Shown here one piece after another: positions 26,226 through 34,781 of a DNA stretch of 64,000 nucleotides. Made by a program: the position numbers and the translations under genes. The notes under the pieces are model-generated. The model was not told the DNA's origin and ran no database searches. It saw only the letters and a list, made by a program, of their open reading frames with translations. Position 1 is the stretch's first letter, and each line of letters opens with the position of its first letter. The stretch is taken from assembly GCF_024355225.1 (NCBI RefSeq), contig NZ_VCNH01000008.1:1736001-1800000 (forward strand). Direction: 5' to 3'. Origin of the DNA: Roseovarius sp. M141 (lineage in GTDB: Bacteria > Pseudomonadota > Alphaproteobacteria > Rhodobacterales > Rhodobacteraceae).

Positions 26226-27376
26226 GGCTGTGTCTTGATATCGTGTTGGTCGGCGTTCGTTTTGCCAGAAATGGCCAATATTCCACTCTGGTCGCAATAA
26301 ACCGGAGGCCTCCGTGTCATTGAAGCAAGCCACGAATATCAGCCAGCACGCGTTCCGTCAGTTCCTCGATCGGATCATCCAGCTTACCCCGCGACAGATT
26401 GAGGATCTGCTTTCGCGGGCGCACGATGTCCGCCAGAGGCGGGCTGCATTGGCAGAAATAGAAACACGAACAGAACAAGAACGCAAGTGCCCACATTGCA
26501 ACGAAGAGAGGCGCCAGAAATGGGGACAAACGCGAACCGGTGTGCAGCGTTATCGCTGCGACTGCTGTCTGCGAACTTACTCTGGTCTCACCGGAACCGA
26601 GATTTGCGGACTGCACCGGCACGATCTTTTCTTGGAGGTTATCCGGAATATGCTGTCGGACACGCCTCTCTCGTGTCGCAAACTCGCCGCGCGTCTCGGA
26701 CTTACAAAAGATACGATATGGCGGTGGCGGATGATTATTCTGGAATCACTTGCAGAGGCTTGCGACAAGGATTTTAGCGGCGTTGTGGAGGTCGATGAGA
26801 CCTATCAGCGAGAAAGCCGGAAAGGCTCTCGTGAGTGGGCAAATCACGCGGCTAACTCCAACCAGTATCCCGCTCCACCTCGGCCGCAGTGGTATGTTTA
26901 TCGCAGCGGACGGATCAAGATGGCGCGCGGCCTCTCGCAGTGGCAGATCCCCTTGCTGACTGTGATGGATCGGGGCGGCAGGCGTCTCTTCGCACCGATC
27001 GCAAACCGCCGAAACCGGACAATCGAAATCGCCCTGGCACCGATCATTCCAGATGATGCGGTGCTATGTAGCGATGGCTTGAGACCATATCGCTCTTTCT
27101 GCAAAAAGCACAGCCTCACACACTACGAGGTCTCGAACAAACTTGGGAAACGGGTTGTCGCCGGCGCGTTCCACATCCAGAACGTCAATGCGTTGCACGC
27201 GCGATACGATGCTTTCATTCGACCGTTCTGCGGACCAGCGACGAAATATCTCTACCGCTATCTGCGCTGGTTCCTCCTTCGCGCCAAAATCAAGCCCGAA
27301 GCCGCCTTTCAGAGCATCCTCGCAGCAACCTGATCAGGAGATCTGAACATTCCCAACACGATATAGCGACACATCC
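26226..27376 (+). mobile_element. IS1595-family insertion sequence nested in IS66
   Basis: A 1.15-kb element lies between IS66 tnpC and tnpB. Its ends are 24-base imperfect inverted repeats sharing ATATCGTGTTGG at the inner side and GG(C/A)TGTGTC at the tip. The flanking octamers TATAAATA (left) and TTTAAATA (right) differ at one base, consistent with an 8-bp AT-rich duplication that has since mutated. It carries one transposase gene, which is intact. Confidence 0.9.
26314..27333 (+). CDS. IS1595-family transposase (zinc-ribbon plus ISXO2-like domain)
   Basis: A 339-residue, apparently intact transposase. An N-terminal zinc ribbon (CPHCNEERRQKWGQTRTGVQRYRCDCC, about residues 52-78) precedes a helix-turn-helix-like stretch (SCRKLAARLGLTKDTIWRWR) and the ISXO2-like catalytic domain. 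Likely catalytic aspartates are in VVEVDETY and LCSDGLRPY. The third catalytic position falls in FHIQNVNALHARYDAFIRPF, which has Asn rather than Glu, as in some IS1595 subgroups. The gene runs opposite to the IS66 genes around it. Confidence 0.9.
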   Translation: MSLKQATNISQHAFRQFLDRIIQLTPRQIEDLLSRAHDVRQRRAALAEIETRTEQERKCPHCNEERRQKWGQTRTGVQRYRCDCCLRTYSGLTGTEICGLHRHDLFLEVIRNMLSDTPLSCRKLAARLGLTKDTIWRWRMIILESLAEACDKDFSGVVEVDETYQRESRKGSREWANHAANSNQYPAPPRPQWYVYRSGRIKMARGLSQWQIPLLTVMDRGGRRLFAPIANRRNRTIEIALAPIIPDDAVLCSDGLRPYRSFCKKHSLTHYEVSNKLGKRVVAGAFHIQNVNALHARYDAFIRPFCGPATKYLYRYLRWFLLRAKIKPEAAFQSILAAT

Positions 27377-27404
27377 TTTAAATAAAGCAAATCAGGTCGC
27401 AAAA

Positions 27405-27752
27405 TCACCCGACCCGCGCAGGCGGAGCGCCCCAATCGGGACGCCGCCAGTCGATGCCTTCCCAGAGCATCGCGAGCTGTGCAGAGGTCAGCCGCACCGC
27501 CCCATCCTTGGCGCTCGGCCAAGGGAAACGTCCCCGCTCAAGCACCTTGTAATAGAGGCAAAACCCCTGACCGTCCCAGTAGAGCAGCCTCAGCCGGTCA
27601 CCACGCCGTCCCCGGAACGCAAACACCGCCCCACTGGCGGGTTTCTGATGCAGCACATCTTGGGCAAGTGCCGCCAGCCCGGCGATCCCCTTTCGCATAT
27701 CCGTCACACCGCAGGCCAGATACACGCGAACGCCGGTGCCAGGGCCGATCAT
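27405..27752 (-). CDS. tnpB: IS66 accessory protein TnpB
   Basis: A 115-residue IS66 OrfB protein: VYLACGVTDMRKGIAGLAALAQDVLHQ, FAFRGRRGDRLRLLYWDGQGFCLYYKVLERGRFPWP and the C-terminal LTSAQLAMLWEGIDWRRP are the family core. It is needed for transposition in IS66, but its exact role is unclear. It overlaps tnpA by 4 bases. The nested element begins 28 bases after its stop, so its link to tnpC is broken. Confidence 0.94.
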   Translation of the reverse strand: MIGPGTGVRVYLACGVTDMRKGIAGLAALAQDVLHQKPASGAVFAFRGRRGDRLRLLYWDGQGFCLYYKVLERGRFPWPSAKDGAVRLTSAQLAMLWEGIDWRRPDWGAPPARVG

Positions 27753-28117
27753 GCGGCTTCCACGGCACGGATCAAGGACGTCAGCGCGGCCGGGTCTATC
27801 GTGCTATCAAAATGAAGGCGATGGCCGCACCGTAAGCGCAATTCGACTGCAACTGGTGGCGACGTATCAGCTGCCGTAGGCTGCGCCGCCGGCACTGGCA
27901 TATCCAAAGGGTAGAAAAGCGCCCCGGCATTGGGCGTCCACAGGCCCTTCTTCTTGAGGTCATGCCGCCAGGCGTAAATCTGTTGCCGCGTAACCTCATG
28001 GCGTTGCGCCACCTGCGTCACCGTCGCCCCGTCTATCCCGACCGACATGACAATCTCGAGCTTGTCCTCGTCACGCCAGAAACGCCGTCGCTCGACCCCA
28101 AGAATTTCACCACGCAT
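27749..28117 (-). CDS. tnpA: IS66 accessory protein TnpA (helix-turn-helix)
   Basis: About 122 residues with a transposase-8-type helix-turn-helix: RRRFWRDEDKLEIVMSVGIDGATVTQVAQRHEVTRQQIYAWRHDLKKKGLW. I use the ATG at 28117 (MRGEILGVERRRFW), the usual start of this protein; another ATG at 28162 would place a palindromic control region inside the gene and is less likely. It overlaps tnpB. Confidence 0.9.
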   Translation of the reverse strand: MRGEILGVERRRFWRDEDKLEIVMSVGIDGATVTQVAQRHEVTRQQIYAWRHDLKKKGLWTPNAGALFYPLDMPVPAAQPTAADTSPPVAVELRLRCGHRLHFDSTIDPAALTSLIRAVEAA

Positions 28118-28130
28118 CGATGACCCCGCA

Positions 28131-28170
28131 TAAGACACGTCGTTAACGACGTCGTTAAACACGTATCTTA
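28131..28170. promoter_or_regulatory. Nested palindrome upstream of IS66 tnpA
   Basis: TAAGACACGT at the left and ACGTATCTTA at the right are near-perfect inverted copies at the ends of a 40-base dyad; inside is the perfect palindrome GTCGTTAACGAC with a partial second copy. The position just before tnpA suggests an operator or promoter element of the IS66 operon. Confidence 0.5.
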
Positions 28171-28194
28171 GATCATCGCCCCAGCGTCAGGCAG

Positions 28195-28216
28195 GCGGTG
28201 CCAATGGTGCGGTTAC
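28195..28216. repeat. IS66 right inverted repeat
   Basis: Ends GGTGCGGTTAC; read inward it begins GTAACCGCACCATTGGCACC, matching the left end. Confidence 0.9.
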
Positions 28217-28224
28217 GTTTCTCG
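28217..28224. repeat. IS66 target-site duplication, right copy
   Basis: GTTTCTCG, identical to 24409-24416. Confidence 0.93.
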
Positions 28225-28250
28225 AAATGCCCGCGACATATCAGCGTTAC

Positions 28251-28297
28251 ACGCGTTTCGCCTTAAATGAGTGCCTCAAGTTTAAGGCGAAACGCGT
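28251..28297. repeat. Large palindrome in the cobT/antiporter spacer
   Basis: ACGCGTTTCGCCTTAAA and its exact reverse complement TTTAAGGCGAAACGCGT (17 bp arms) enclose 13 bases, of which TGAG/CTCA can extend the stem. AAAGCGTTTCGCG right after cobT (about 24378) shares the same core. It may be a REP-like repeat or a terminator for the converging genes; U-tracts are weak. Confidence 0.75.
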
Positions 28298-28309
28298 TAA
28301 AGGCGCCGC

Positions 28310-30217
28310 TCAGGCGCTTTTGCGGTCGCTATCGCTATCGCTGGAGTCTTCGAGCTGCGACAGCAACATGGTCTCCAGCTCTGCCTCCAATTCGCGGGCG
28401 CGGGCGATATATTCCTGATTTTCGACCGTGGGCATATCTGGATCCCATAGCGCAGCCAATTCGCGCACGGAGTGGCGATCGTGCTGATAGAAGGTCCGCT
28501 GCAATTCAGAGGCTTCGAATTCAGTCAGACCCATGTTTTCCACAACGTAGCGACCTGCACGCAGGGACGAATCGAACATCTCGCGCACGATGTCGTTGGC
28601 TCCGGCCTGATACAGGCGGAAAACCTGAGTGCGATCGCGCGCGCGCGCGATGATGTGCAGATCCGGTCGCTCGCGCCGCGCGAAGGTGACAAGGCGCACC
28701 GCCGCGTCGGGATCATCCAGTGCCGCGACCAGCACGCGCGCATCCTTCAGCCCGGCGGCGTGCAGCATTTCAGGACGGGTTGGATCGCCAAAGAACCCTT
28801 TGACACCGAATTGGCGCATGCGCTGGATCGCCGCCAGATTGTGATCCAACACGACCGTCTCGTAACCCGATGAACGCACGAACCGGTTGATGATCTGCCC
28901 GAAACGTCCGATGCCGACGATGATGATGCGCGCCTGTTCGTCGACGTCGTCGGGTTCCAACGCTTCGTCCGCGTCTTTGATCCGGCGGGACAGAAAGTCG
29001 TAAAGAATGAACAGCAGCGGCGTGATCATCATCGACATGGCAACGATCAGCAGCAGTATTTCCGTCATGTCGCCGGGCACCACATTCTGTTGCCTTGAAA
29101 ACGAGATCAGAACGAAGCCGAATTCACCCGCCTGCGCCAGCGAGAGGGTAAACAGCCACAGATTGCGCCCGCGCAGCTGGAAAACAAGGCCCAGCACATA
29201 CAGCACGGCACCCTTCATCACGATCACCGCCAGCGCCAGCCCCAGTATAAGAAACGGCTGACCAAACAGCAGGCCAAAGTTGATGCCCGCGCCCACTGTG
29301 ATGAAAAACAGGCCCAGCAGCAGGCCCTTGAACGGCTCGATATCGCTTTCCAGTTCGTGACGGAATTCGCTGTTGGCCAGAACCACACCGGCCAGGAACG
29401 CACCGAGGGCAGGCGACAGCCCCACCAGATACATCACAAAGCTGATGCCGCAGACGATCAGCAGGGCCAGCGCGGTATACATCTCGCGCAGGCGGGCGAC
29501 GTGGATATAGCGAAATACCGGCCGCGTCAGATAGATGCCGGTCAGGATGATCGCGCCCACCGCAGCCAGCGTGACCAGTGTCACGCCCCAACCGGGCAGA
29601 CCGTCGACCAGCGACATACCGGTATCGCCATGCGCGGCGGCGGTGTTGATCAGGCCGGGATCGCTGTGATCTGTCGCCTCGTTGACCCGCGAACTGAGGC
29701 CGCCGGGCATGGCCAGCAGCGGCAGCAGCGCCAGCATCGGGATCACCGCGATGTCCTGCGTCAGCAGCACCGAAAAGGCCGAGCGCCCTCCCTTGGTCTG
29801 CATCAGCCCCTTTTCCGACAGGGTTTGCAGCACGATGGCCGTCGAAGATAGCGCAAAGATCAGGCCGATGGCCAACCCCACGCTCCATTGATGACCCATG
29901 GCCATGACGCCGCCCATGATGACCAGCGTCGTCAGTGCCACCTGCATGCCGCCCAGCCCCAGCAGGCGGTGGCGCATATCCCACAGCGCGCGCGGCTCCA
30001 GCTCCAGCCCGATGAGGAACAGCATCATCACGACGCCGAATTCGGCAAAATGCTGTAGGTCGGCGGTCTCTTGGCCGACAAGACCGAAGGCCGGGCCGAT
30101 CAGGATGCCCGCCATCAGGTAGCCCAGCACCGACCCCAGCCCCAGCCGCGCCGCAATGGGCACCGCGATCACCGCGGCGGCAAGGTAGATCGAGGCTTGG
30201 TAGAGGAAGCCTTCCAT
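28310..30217 (-). CDS. CPA2-family cation:proton antiporter, KefB/KefC-like
   Basis: A 635-residue inner-membrane protein. Residues 1-390 hold about 12 hydrophobic helices of the Na/H exchanger fold, with GVVMMLFLIGLELEPRALWDMR and LTQDIAVIPMLALLPLLA typical of KefB/C. A TrkA-N (RCK) domain starts IIIVGIGRFGQIINRFVRSSGYETVVLDHN at about residue 410. Such systems exchange K+ for H+ and often answer to glutathione adducts or nucleotides. The C-terminus is acidic and low complexity (EDSSDSDSDRKSA). No ancillary kefF/G gene is adjacent. Confidence 0.92.
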   Translation of the reverse strand: MEGFLYQASIYLAAAVIAVPIAARLGLGSVLGYLMAGILIGPAFGLVGQETADLQHFAEFGVVMMLFLIGLELEPRALWDMRHRLLGLGGMQVALTTLVIMGGVMAMGHQWSVGLAIGLIFALSSTAIVLQTLSEKGLMQTKGGRSAFSVLLTQDIAVIPMLALLPLLAMPGGLSSRVNEATDHSDPGLINTAAAHGDTGMSLVDGLPGWGVTLVTLAAVGAIILTGIYLTRPVFRYIHVARLREMYTALALLIVCGISFVMYLVGLSPALGAFLAGVVLANSEFRHELESDIEPFKGLLLGLFFITVGAGINFGLLFGQPFLILGLALAVIVMKGAVLYVLGLVFQLRGRNLWLFTLSLAQAGEFGFVLISFSRQQNVVPGDMTEILLLIVAMSMMITPLLFILYDFLSRRIKDADEALEPDDVDEQARIIIVGIGRFGQIINRFVRSSGYETVVLDHNLAAIQRMRQFGVKGFFGDPTRPEMLHAAGLKDARVLVAALDDPDAAVRLVTFARRERPDLHIIARARDRTQVFRLYQAGANDIVREMFDSSLRAGRYVVENMGLTEFEASELQRTFYQHDRHSVRELAALWDPDMPTVENQEYIARARELEAELETMLLSQLEDSSDSDSDRKSA

Positions 30218-30404
30218 CGCGGCGGGGTCCTTCGTATCGGCAGGGGCAAGGCCGTTTCGGCAGCAGGAAACGACAACGAACGGGCAAATGGCCCGGATAA
30301 TCGAGGGTTAAGCATACTGGCAGTTCAGAATGTATCAACGTCTGATGGCATGAAAATGCACGATGGTCGCCCATGCGCAGGGTATTGCCGCACTATGCCG
30401 GACG

Positions 30405-33200
30405 TCAGCCTTGTGGAATGCGCAGCACGACGTTCTTGCCGCGCTTGATGTAGCGCAGTTCGCTGTCGCCGATGGCGGCGACCTGACCGCCATCCAGCCG
30501 GTCCCCGACGCGGACCTTCTGGTAGCGGCCATTGCCCAGACGCACCAGTGCACGGCGGCTGGAGGAACTGCCATAGACGCCGATCAGGTTGACCTTGCGC
30601 AGGTTTATCGCGTCCTTGGCCGTCGCTTGCCGCGAGACGGACGCGCTGGACGGAATGCTCGGCTTCAGCCGCTGCGCGGCGGGAACAGGCTGCGCGGCAG
30701 CCTTGGCGCGCGTGCGCGCGACGGTGCTTTTGAAGTCGCCGGGGCGGCGCAGGGGCGTCAGCGATGCGGTTACGGCCTGCGGGGTGGCGTTGTCAAAGCT
30801 GTCTTGATCGGCTTCTTCTTCGGGGTCGACAGCCACAGTGCCTGCGGCTGTGGCCTCGGCTATGGCGCGGGTCAGCGCGGCGCCTTCGACCAGCGGCGCG
30901 TTGGGGACGTCCTGCGCGGTTTGCAGGGTGGCGGCGGCGGTGGTCATCCGCGCGGGGCGCGTTTGCGGGCGCAGCATGGCCAGAGACGGGCTGACGACCG
31001 CATCATCTTCGGCGGTGCGGGTGTTCTCGTCCGTCCCGGTCACGGTATTCTCGCCGTCTTCGCGGGTTTCGGGCGGGGCCTCGTCCGGGGCGGCCTGCGG
31101 GCCGCTGCGTGCCAAAATGCTTTCGGGGCGCAGGCGCGGGCGGGTACCGGCCAGCGCGGGATCGCCGGTAAAGGTCGTGCCGGGCGCCAGATTAGGCTCG
31201 GCGGTTTCGGGAGTCGCGGTCACCGTGACGCTTTGCGCCATGTCCTTCGGCGGGGTCATCGGCGGGCTGCCGGCAAAAACACGAACGCCCTGCGGTGTCA
31301 TGGCGCCGTCCGGTGTTGCGCGGACCAAACCGCGTGCGTCGAAGTCAAAACGCGATCCGGCCGGGGGCGGATCCCCCGGCGTTTCGGGCCGGGTGTCGCG
31401 GGCGTCTGGCGTGCGCCGGGGCATGTTGGCTGGGTCGCCCAGCCCAAGGCCGGGATCGACCGAGACCTCATAGATGTCGGCCAGCGGTGCGCCGGCGACG
31501 GGAATGTCGGGGGATGTCGGCGCCATTTGCCAGATGCCGGTCGCGGCATAGCGCGCCAGCGCCTCGCTGGGGGCCAGCGGTGACGGCAGATCGGGCAGGG
31601 CGACCACCTCGGGCTGGTCCCTGCCGTCGGGAAGTGCGGCAATTTCGGGCAGCGGGGTGATCACGTTGTCCTCGCCAACGGTGTCGCCGGTGCCATCAAG
31701 GGCGTTGGTCGCTTCATCACCAGGCTCTGTTTCGTCGGTGGCGGGAACGTTCGCCAGTTTGATGTCATCGCCCCTGCCAAAGAAACGCGACAGTCCATCC
31801 TCAAGGAAAATCGATGCCCAAGCGGCGACGCCGACAAGGAAAAGCAGCAGGATCGCCGTCAGAATCAGCCCAAGGAAGCGCGGTTTGCCGCGAACCGCGC
31901 TCTGGCGGTCGCCAAAGACGGTCATGCGCTGTTTTTCATTCTCGCGCGTGGGGCGCGCGGCCCGGTCCGCTGCGGCCTCGGCCTTGCGGTCCTTGCTGCG
32001 GCCCGGATGGCCGGTTTTGCCCGTTGGCGCCGGATTTTCTGCGGCGTCGCGATCCAGCCGTACGGACGGGTCGGGTTGCAGGCTGGCGGCCAGTTCGGCC
32101 AGACGGGCCGGATCGGTCACGTCATCGCTGGCCGGGCTGGGCAGCGGTGGCGCCGTGGTGGGCGCCTTTGCGGCATCGTCGCTGCGCGTTGCCCGCATCG
32201 AACTGAAGGCTGCCATGGACCCAGATGCAGATTCGGCAACAGGCGCGGCAGCAGGGGTGTCAGGCTTTGGCACCGGCGGCTTGGCATCCTTGGGCGCGGC
32301 TGCCTCAGCGTGCGATTTGGGTTTTTCTGGTTTAGGGGTGCCGGGGCTGGCTGCGTCGGATTGGGCCGCGGCGCCCTTTGCGCTGTCAGGTGCGCTGTCA
32401 GGTTTTTCGGGCGATTGCGACTTCGTCGGTTCAGGGTCCAAGGTGGCGGCAGGTGCCGGGCTGTCCGCCTTCTTCTGCGGCGCCTCACTGGATATGGGGG
32501 ATTTGGCCGGGGCGACATCACCACTGTCCGGCGCGGCCCGCTTGGGGGCGGGGGGCGCGTCGGCGACAGCTTGGGCCGCGGCGCTGGCGACGGGGGCGCC
32601 CGCTGGTACGGTCTTGGGCTTCGGGGACTCAGGCGGCGGCGTGGGAGCGTCCGCAGCGGGGATCTGCGCGTCGCCGATGATGCGAATCGCGCTATCGTCA
32701 CGATCCACCACGGTGCCATTCGGCAGGGTCGTGGCGCCGTGGCGGGTGAGACCAAAGAACGGCTCTCCGCCAAAGGCGGCGCCATCGGGGATCGCGGCAA
32801 AGCTGATCGCGTCGAACCCATGCTCGGATGCAAACGCCTCGGCCTCGGCCAGCGTGTCCAGCGCGACGGCGGCGATCTGAATCACCCCGTCTACGGCGGT
32901 CCAGTCGTATTCCAGATCCTCCACCGGATAGGGCGTTGCCCCGTCCAGCGCGGCGCGCACGGCCGGTTCGGGGTCGCCTTCGGTTTCGATCGAAAGGTAT
33001 TTTATCTGATCATTCGGGATAACGATCTTGCAATTGAGATCACCAGACAGGCGTCCGGCGCGGTCCCGAAGCGCCGAAAACGCTGCGGGCATGTCATCAT
33101 CGTCCAGCGAGACGGTACCGACGCGGGTCCAGCCCTTGTCGGACCGGTGCAAAAGGCTGACGCCCTGCGCAGAGAAGGTGAGTGCGAAATTCGGTTTCAT
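30405..33200 (-). CDS. Large single-pass membrane protein with GspL/PilM-like start and GspC/PilP-like end
   Basis: A 931-residue protein of Rhodobacteraceae type with no assigned function. Residues 1-165 (LTFSAQGVSLLHR to FDAISFAAIPDG) resemble the actin-like cytoplasmic domain of GspL/PilM: NDQIKYLSIETEGDPEPAVRAALDGATPYPVEDLEYDWT is the tell-tale part. A long Pro/Ala/Lys-rich region follows, then one membrane helix at about 443-465 (GLILTAILLLFLVGVAAWAS), another Pro-rich segment, and a C-terminal ~65-residue domain (NLIGVYGSSSSRRALVRLGNGRYQKVRVGDRLDGGQVAAIGDSELRYIKRGKNVVLRIP) like the periplasmic HR/PilP domain of GspC and PilP. The topology fits an inner-to-periplasm scaffold. Similarities are by eye. 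Confidence 0.75.
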   Translation of the reverse strand: MKPNFALTFSAQGVSLLHRSDKGWTRVGTVSLDDDDMPAAFSALRDRAGRLSGDLNCKIVIPNDQIKYLSIETEGDPEPAVRAALDGATPYPVEDLEYDWTAVDGVIQIAAVALDTLAEAEAFASEHGFDAISFAAIPDGAAFGGEPFFGLTRHGATTLPNGTVVDRDDSAIRIIGDAQIPAADAPTPPPESPKPKTVPAGAPVASAAAQAVADAPPAPKRAAPDSGDVAPAKSPISSEAPQKKADSPAPAATLDPEPTKSQSPEKPDSAPDSAKGAAAQSDAASPGTPKPEKPKSHAEAAAPKDAKPPVPKPDTPAAAPVAESASGSMAAFSSMRATRSDDAAKAPTTAPPLPSPASDDVTDPARLAELAASLQPDPSVRLDRDAAENPAPTGKTGHPGRSKDRKAEAAADRAARPTRENEKQRMTVFGDRQSAVRGKPRFLGLILTAILLLFLVGVAAWASIFLEDGLSRFFGRGDDIKLANVPATDETEPGDEATNALDGTGDTVGEDNVITPLPEIAALPDGRDQPEVVALPDLPSPLAPSEALARYAATGIWQMAPTSPDIPVAGAPLADIYEVSVDPGLGLGDPANMPRRTPDARDTRPETPGDPPPAGSRFDFDARGLVRATPDGAMTPQGVRVFAGSPPMTPPKDMAQSVTVTATPETAEPNLAPGTTFTGDPALAGTRPRLRPESILARSGPQAAPDEAPPETREDGENTVTGTDENTRTAEDDAVVSPSLAMLRPQTRPARMTTAAATLQTAQDVPNAPLVEGAALTRAIAEATAAGTVAVDPEEEADQDSFDNATPQAVTASLTPLRRPGDFKSTVARTRAKAAAQPVPAAQRLKPSIPSSASVSRQATAKDAINLRKVNLIGVYGSSSSRRALVRLGNGRYQKVRVGDRLDGGQVAAIGDSELRYIKRGKNVVLRIPQG

Positions 33201-33339
33201 CAGATGTCTTTATCACCCAAATATCTACTGTGGGAGTCATCGCGATCCATCGCGCGATTTTATAGCAGGTTCACGCCGAGGAAAAGCGAAAGCCTGCGTG
33301 CCATCTCAGGGGCTTGACCCAGTTGAGGTGATACACAAA

Positions 33340-33362
33340 GGGCGGCGCGTGTTGCGCCGCCC
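33340..33362 (-). terminator. Terminator downstream of metY
   Basis: GGGCGGCGC and GCGCCGCCC form a 9-bp stem with a 5-base loop, followed on the minus strand by TTTGTGT. The U-tract is short but the stem is very stable; it lies about 33 bases after the metY stop. Confidence 0.7.
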
Positions 33363-33394
33363 CCAATCCTACTGGGTGATCCGCAAAGGGTGTT

Positions 33395-34672
33395 TTACCC
33401 GGCGGCCTTCAGTGCCTTGTCCAGATCGGCAATCAGATCCTCTGCCGCCTCAATCCCGATCGAGATACGCACCACTTCGGGGCCGGACCCGGCAGCTGTC
33501 TGCTGCTCGGGCGTCAGTTGCCGGTGCGTGGTGGAGGCCGGGTGAATGACCAGCGATCGCGTGTCGCCCAGATTGGCGACGTGGCTGAACAGTTCCAGAG
33601 CGTCGACAAACCTGACGCAGGCATCATAGCCGCCCTTGAGTGACAGGGTGAACAGCCCGCTGGCGCCCTTGGGGCAGACCTGCGCCATCCGCTTGTTATA
33701 GGGTGACGATGCAAGCCCGGCATAGGTGACGGCCGACACCGCGTCGTGCCCTTCCAGCCATTCGGCGATTTTCTGGGCGTTGGCGCAGTGGCGCTCCATC
33801 CGCAGGGACAGCGTTTCGATTCCCATCAGCGTGTAATGCGCCGCTTGGGGGTTCAGCGTCATGCCCAGATCGCGCAGACCGATGGCGATGCCGTGGAAGG
33901 TAAAGGCAAGCGGGCCGAACGTCTCGTGAAATTTCATGCCGTGATAGGCCGGTTCGGGCGCCGACAGCGACGGGAACTTGTCCGAGGCGGACCAGTCGAA
34001 TTTGCCCGAATCCACCACAACGCCGCCGGTGACGGTGCCGTTGCCGGTCAGGTATTTCGTCATCGAATGCACGACCAGCGTCGCGCCATGTTCGATTGGG
34101 CGGCACAGGTACGGCGTGGCGGTGGTGTTGTCGACGATCAGCGGGATGCCGGCCTTGTCTGCCACATCCGCAATGGCACGCAGATCGGCGATATGCCCGC
34201 CGGGATTGGCGATGGATTCGCAGAAAATCGCGCGGGTGTCATCATCGATCGCGTCCGCGATTGCGTCCATATCGTCGATATCGACAAACTTGGCGGACCA
34301 GCCAAAGCGCTTGATCGTCTGGCTGAACTGCGTGATCGACCCGCCGTAAAGACGCGTCGAGACAACCACGTTCAGGCCCGGACCCATCAGCGGAAACAGC
34401 GACATGATCTGCGCCGCGTGCCCGGACGAGCAGCACACGCCGCCCGCGCCCCCCTCAAGTGTCGCGACGCGTTCCTGCAACGCTGCAACGGTGGGGTTGG
34501 TCAGGCGCGAATAGATATAGCCGACCTCCTGAAGGTTAAACAGCTTGGCCGCGTGTTCCGCATCGCGAAAGCAGTAGGCGGTGGTCTGGTAGATCGGGAT
34601 CTGCCGCGCGCCGGTGGCCGGATCGGGCTTGGCGCCGGCGTGAACCTGCAACGTTTCAAAACCAAGAGTCAT
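33395..34672 (-). CDS. metY: O-acetylhomoserine sulfhydrylase / aminocarboxypropyltransferase
   Basis: A 425-residue PLP enzyme of the Cys/Met metabolism family. It makes homocysteine from O-acetyl-homoserine and sulfide. The PLP lysine lies in VVHSMTKYLTGNGTVTGG, and the N-terminal ETLQVHAGAKPDPATGARQIPIYQTTAYCFRDAEHAA is typical of MetY/Cys-D. The start MTLGFETL is chosen because AAAGGACAG sits at the right distance upstream. No SAM riboswitch could be seen in the leader. Confidence 0.92.
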   Translation of the reverse strand: MTLGFETLQVHAGAKPDPATGARQIPIYQTTAYCFRDAEHAAKLFNLQEVGYIYSRLTNPTVAALQERVATLEGGAGGVCCSSGHAAQIMSLFPLMGPGLNVVVSTRLYGGSITQFSQTIKRFGWSAKFVDIDDMDAIADAIDDDTRAIFCESIANPGGHIADLRAIADVADKAGIPLIVDNTTATPYLCRPIEHGATLVVHSMTKYLTGNGTVTGGVVVDSGKFDWSASDKFPSLSAPEPAYHGMKFHETFGPLAFTFHGIAIGLRDLGMTLNPQAAHYTLMGIETLSLRMERHCANAQKIAEWLEGHDAVSAVTYAGLASSPYNKRMAQVCPKGASGLFTLSLKGGYDACVRFVDALELFSHVANLGDTRSLVIHPASTTHRQLTPEQQTAAGSGPEVVRISIGIEAAEDLIADLDKALKAAG

Positions 34673-34781
34673 GGGCTGTCCTTTCGGGAAATGCGTTTGG
34701 GCGGATTTGTAGGGGATGGCGCGGCCCGGGGCAACGATCATGCGGTGCAGGATGATCATGAGCCGCGATGCGCGCGGGAGT

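Larger units (their letters stand above)
24417..28216 (-). mobile_element. IS66-family insertion sequence carrying a nested IS1595-type element
   Basis: The element is bounded by imperfect inverted repeats (GTAACCGCGCCATTGAGACC at the left, GTAACCGCACCATTGGCACC read inward from the right) and by an identical 8-bp duplication GTTTCTCG. It encodes, on the minus strand, tnpA, tnpB and tnpC in the usual IS66 order. Without the nested element it would be about 2.6 kb, a normal IS66 length. tnpC is disrupted, so the copy is probably not autonomous. Rejoining the flanks at the duplication restores one intergenic sequence between cobT and the antiporter gene. Confidence 0.95.

Noticed and set aside
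28472..29851. Plus-strand frames opposite the KefB-like gene
   Set aside because: Antisense shadows; the antiporter with RCK domain is clear on the minus strand.
32007..33317. 436-codon plus-strand frame opposite the 931-residue protein
   Set aside because: Low-complexity Arg/Gly reading of the Pro/Ala-rich minus-strand gene; no start context or family.
34673..34781. SAM riboswitch before metY
   Set aside because: The leader lacks a recognisable SAM-II or SAM/SAH core and is mostly short GC-rich spacer.
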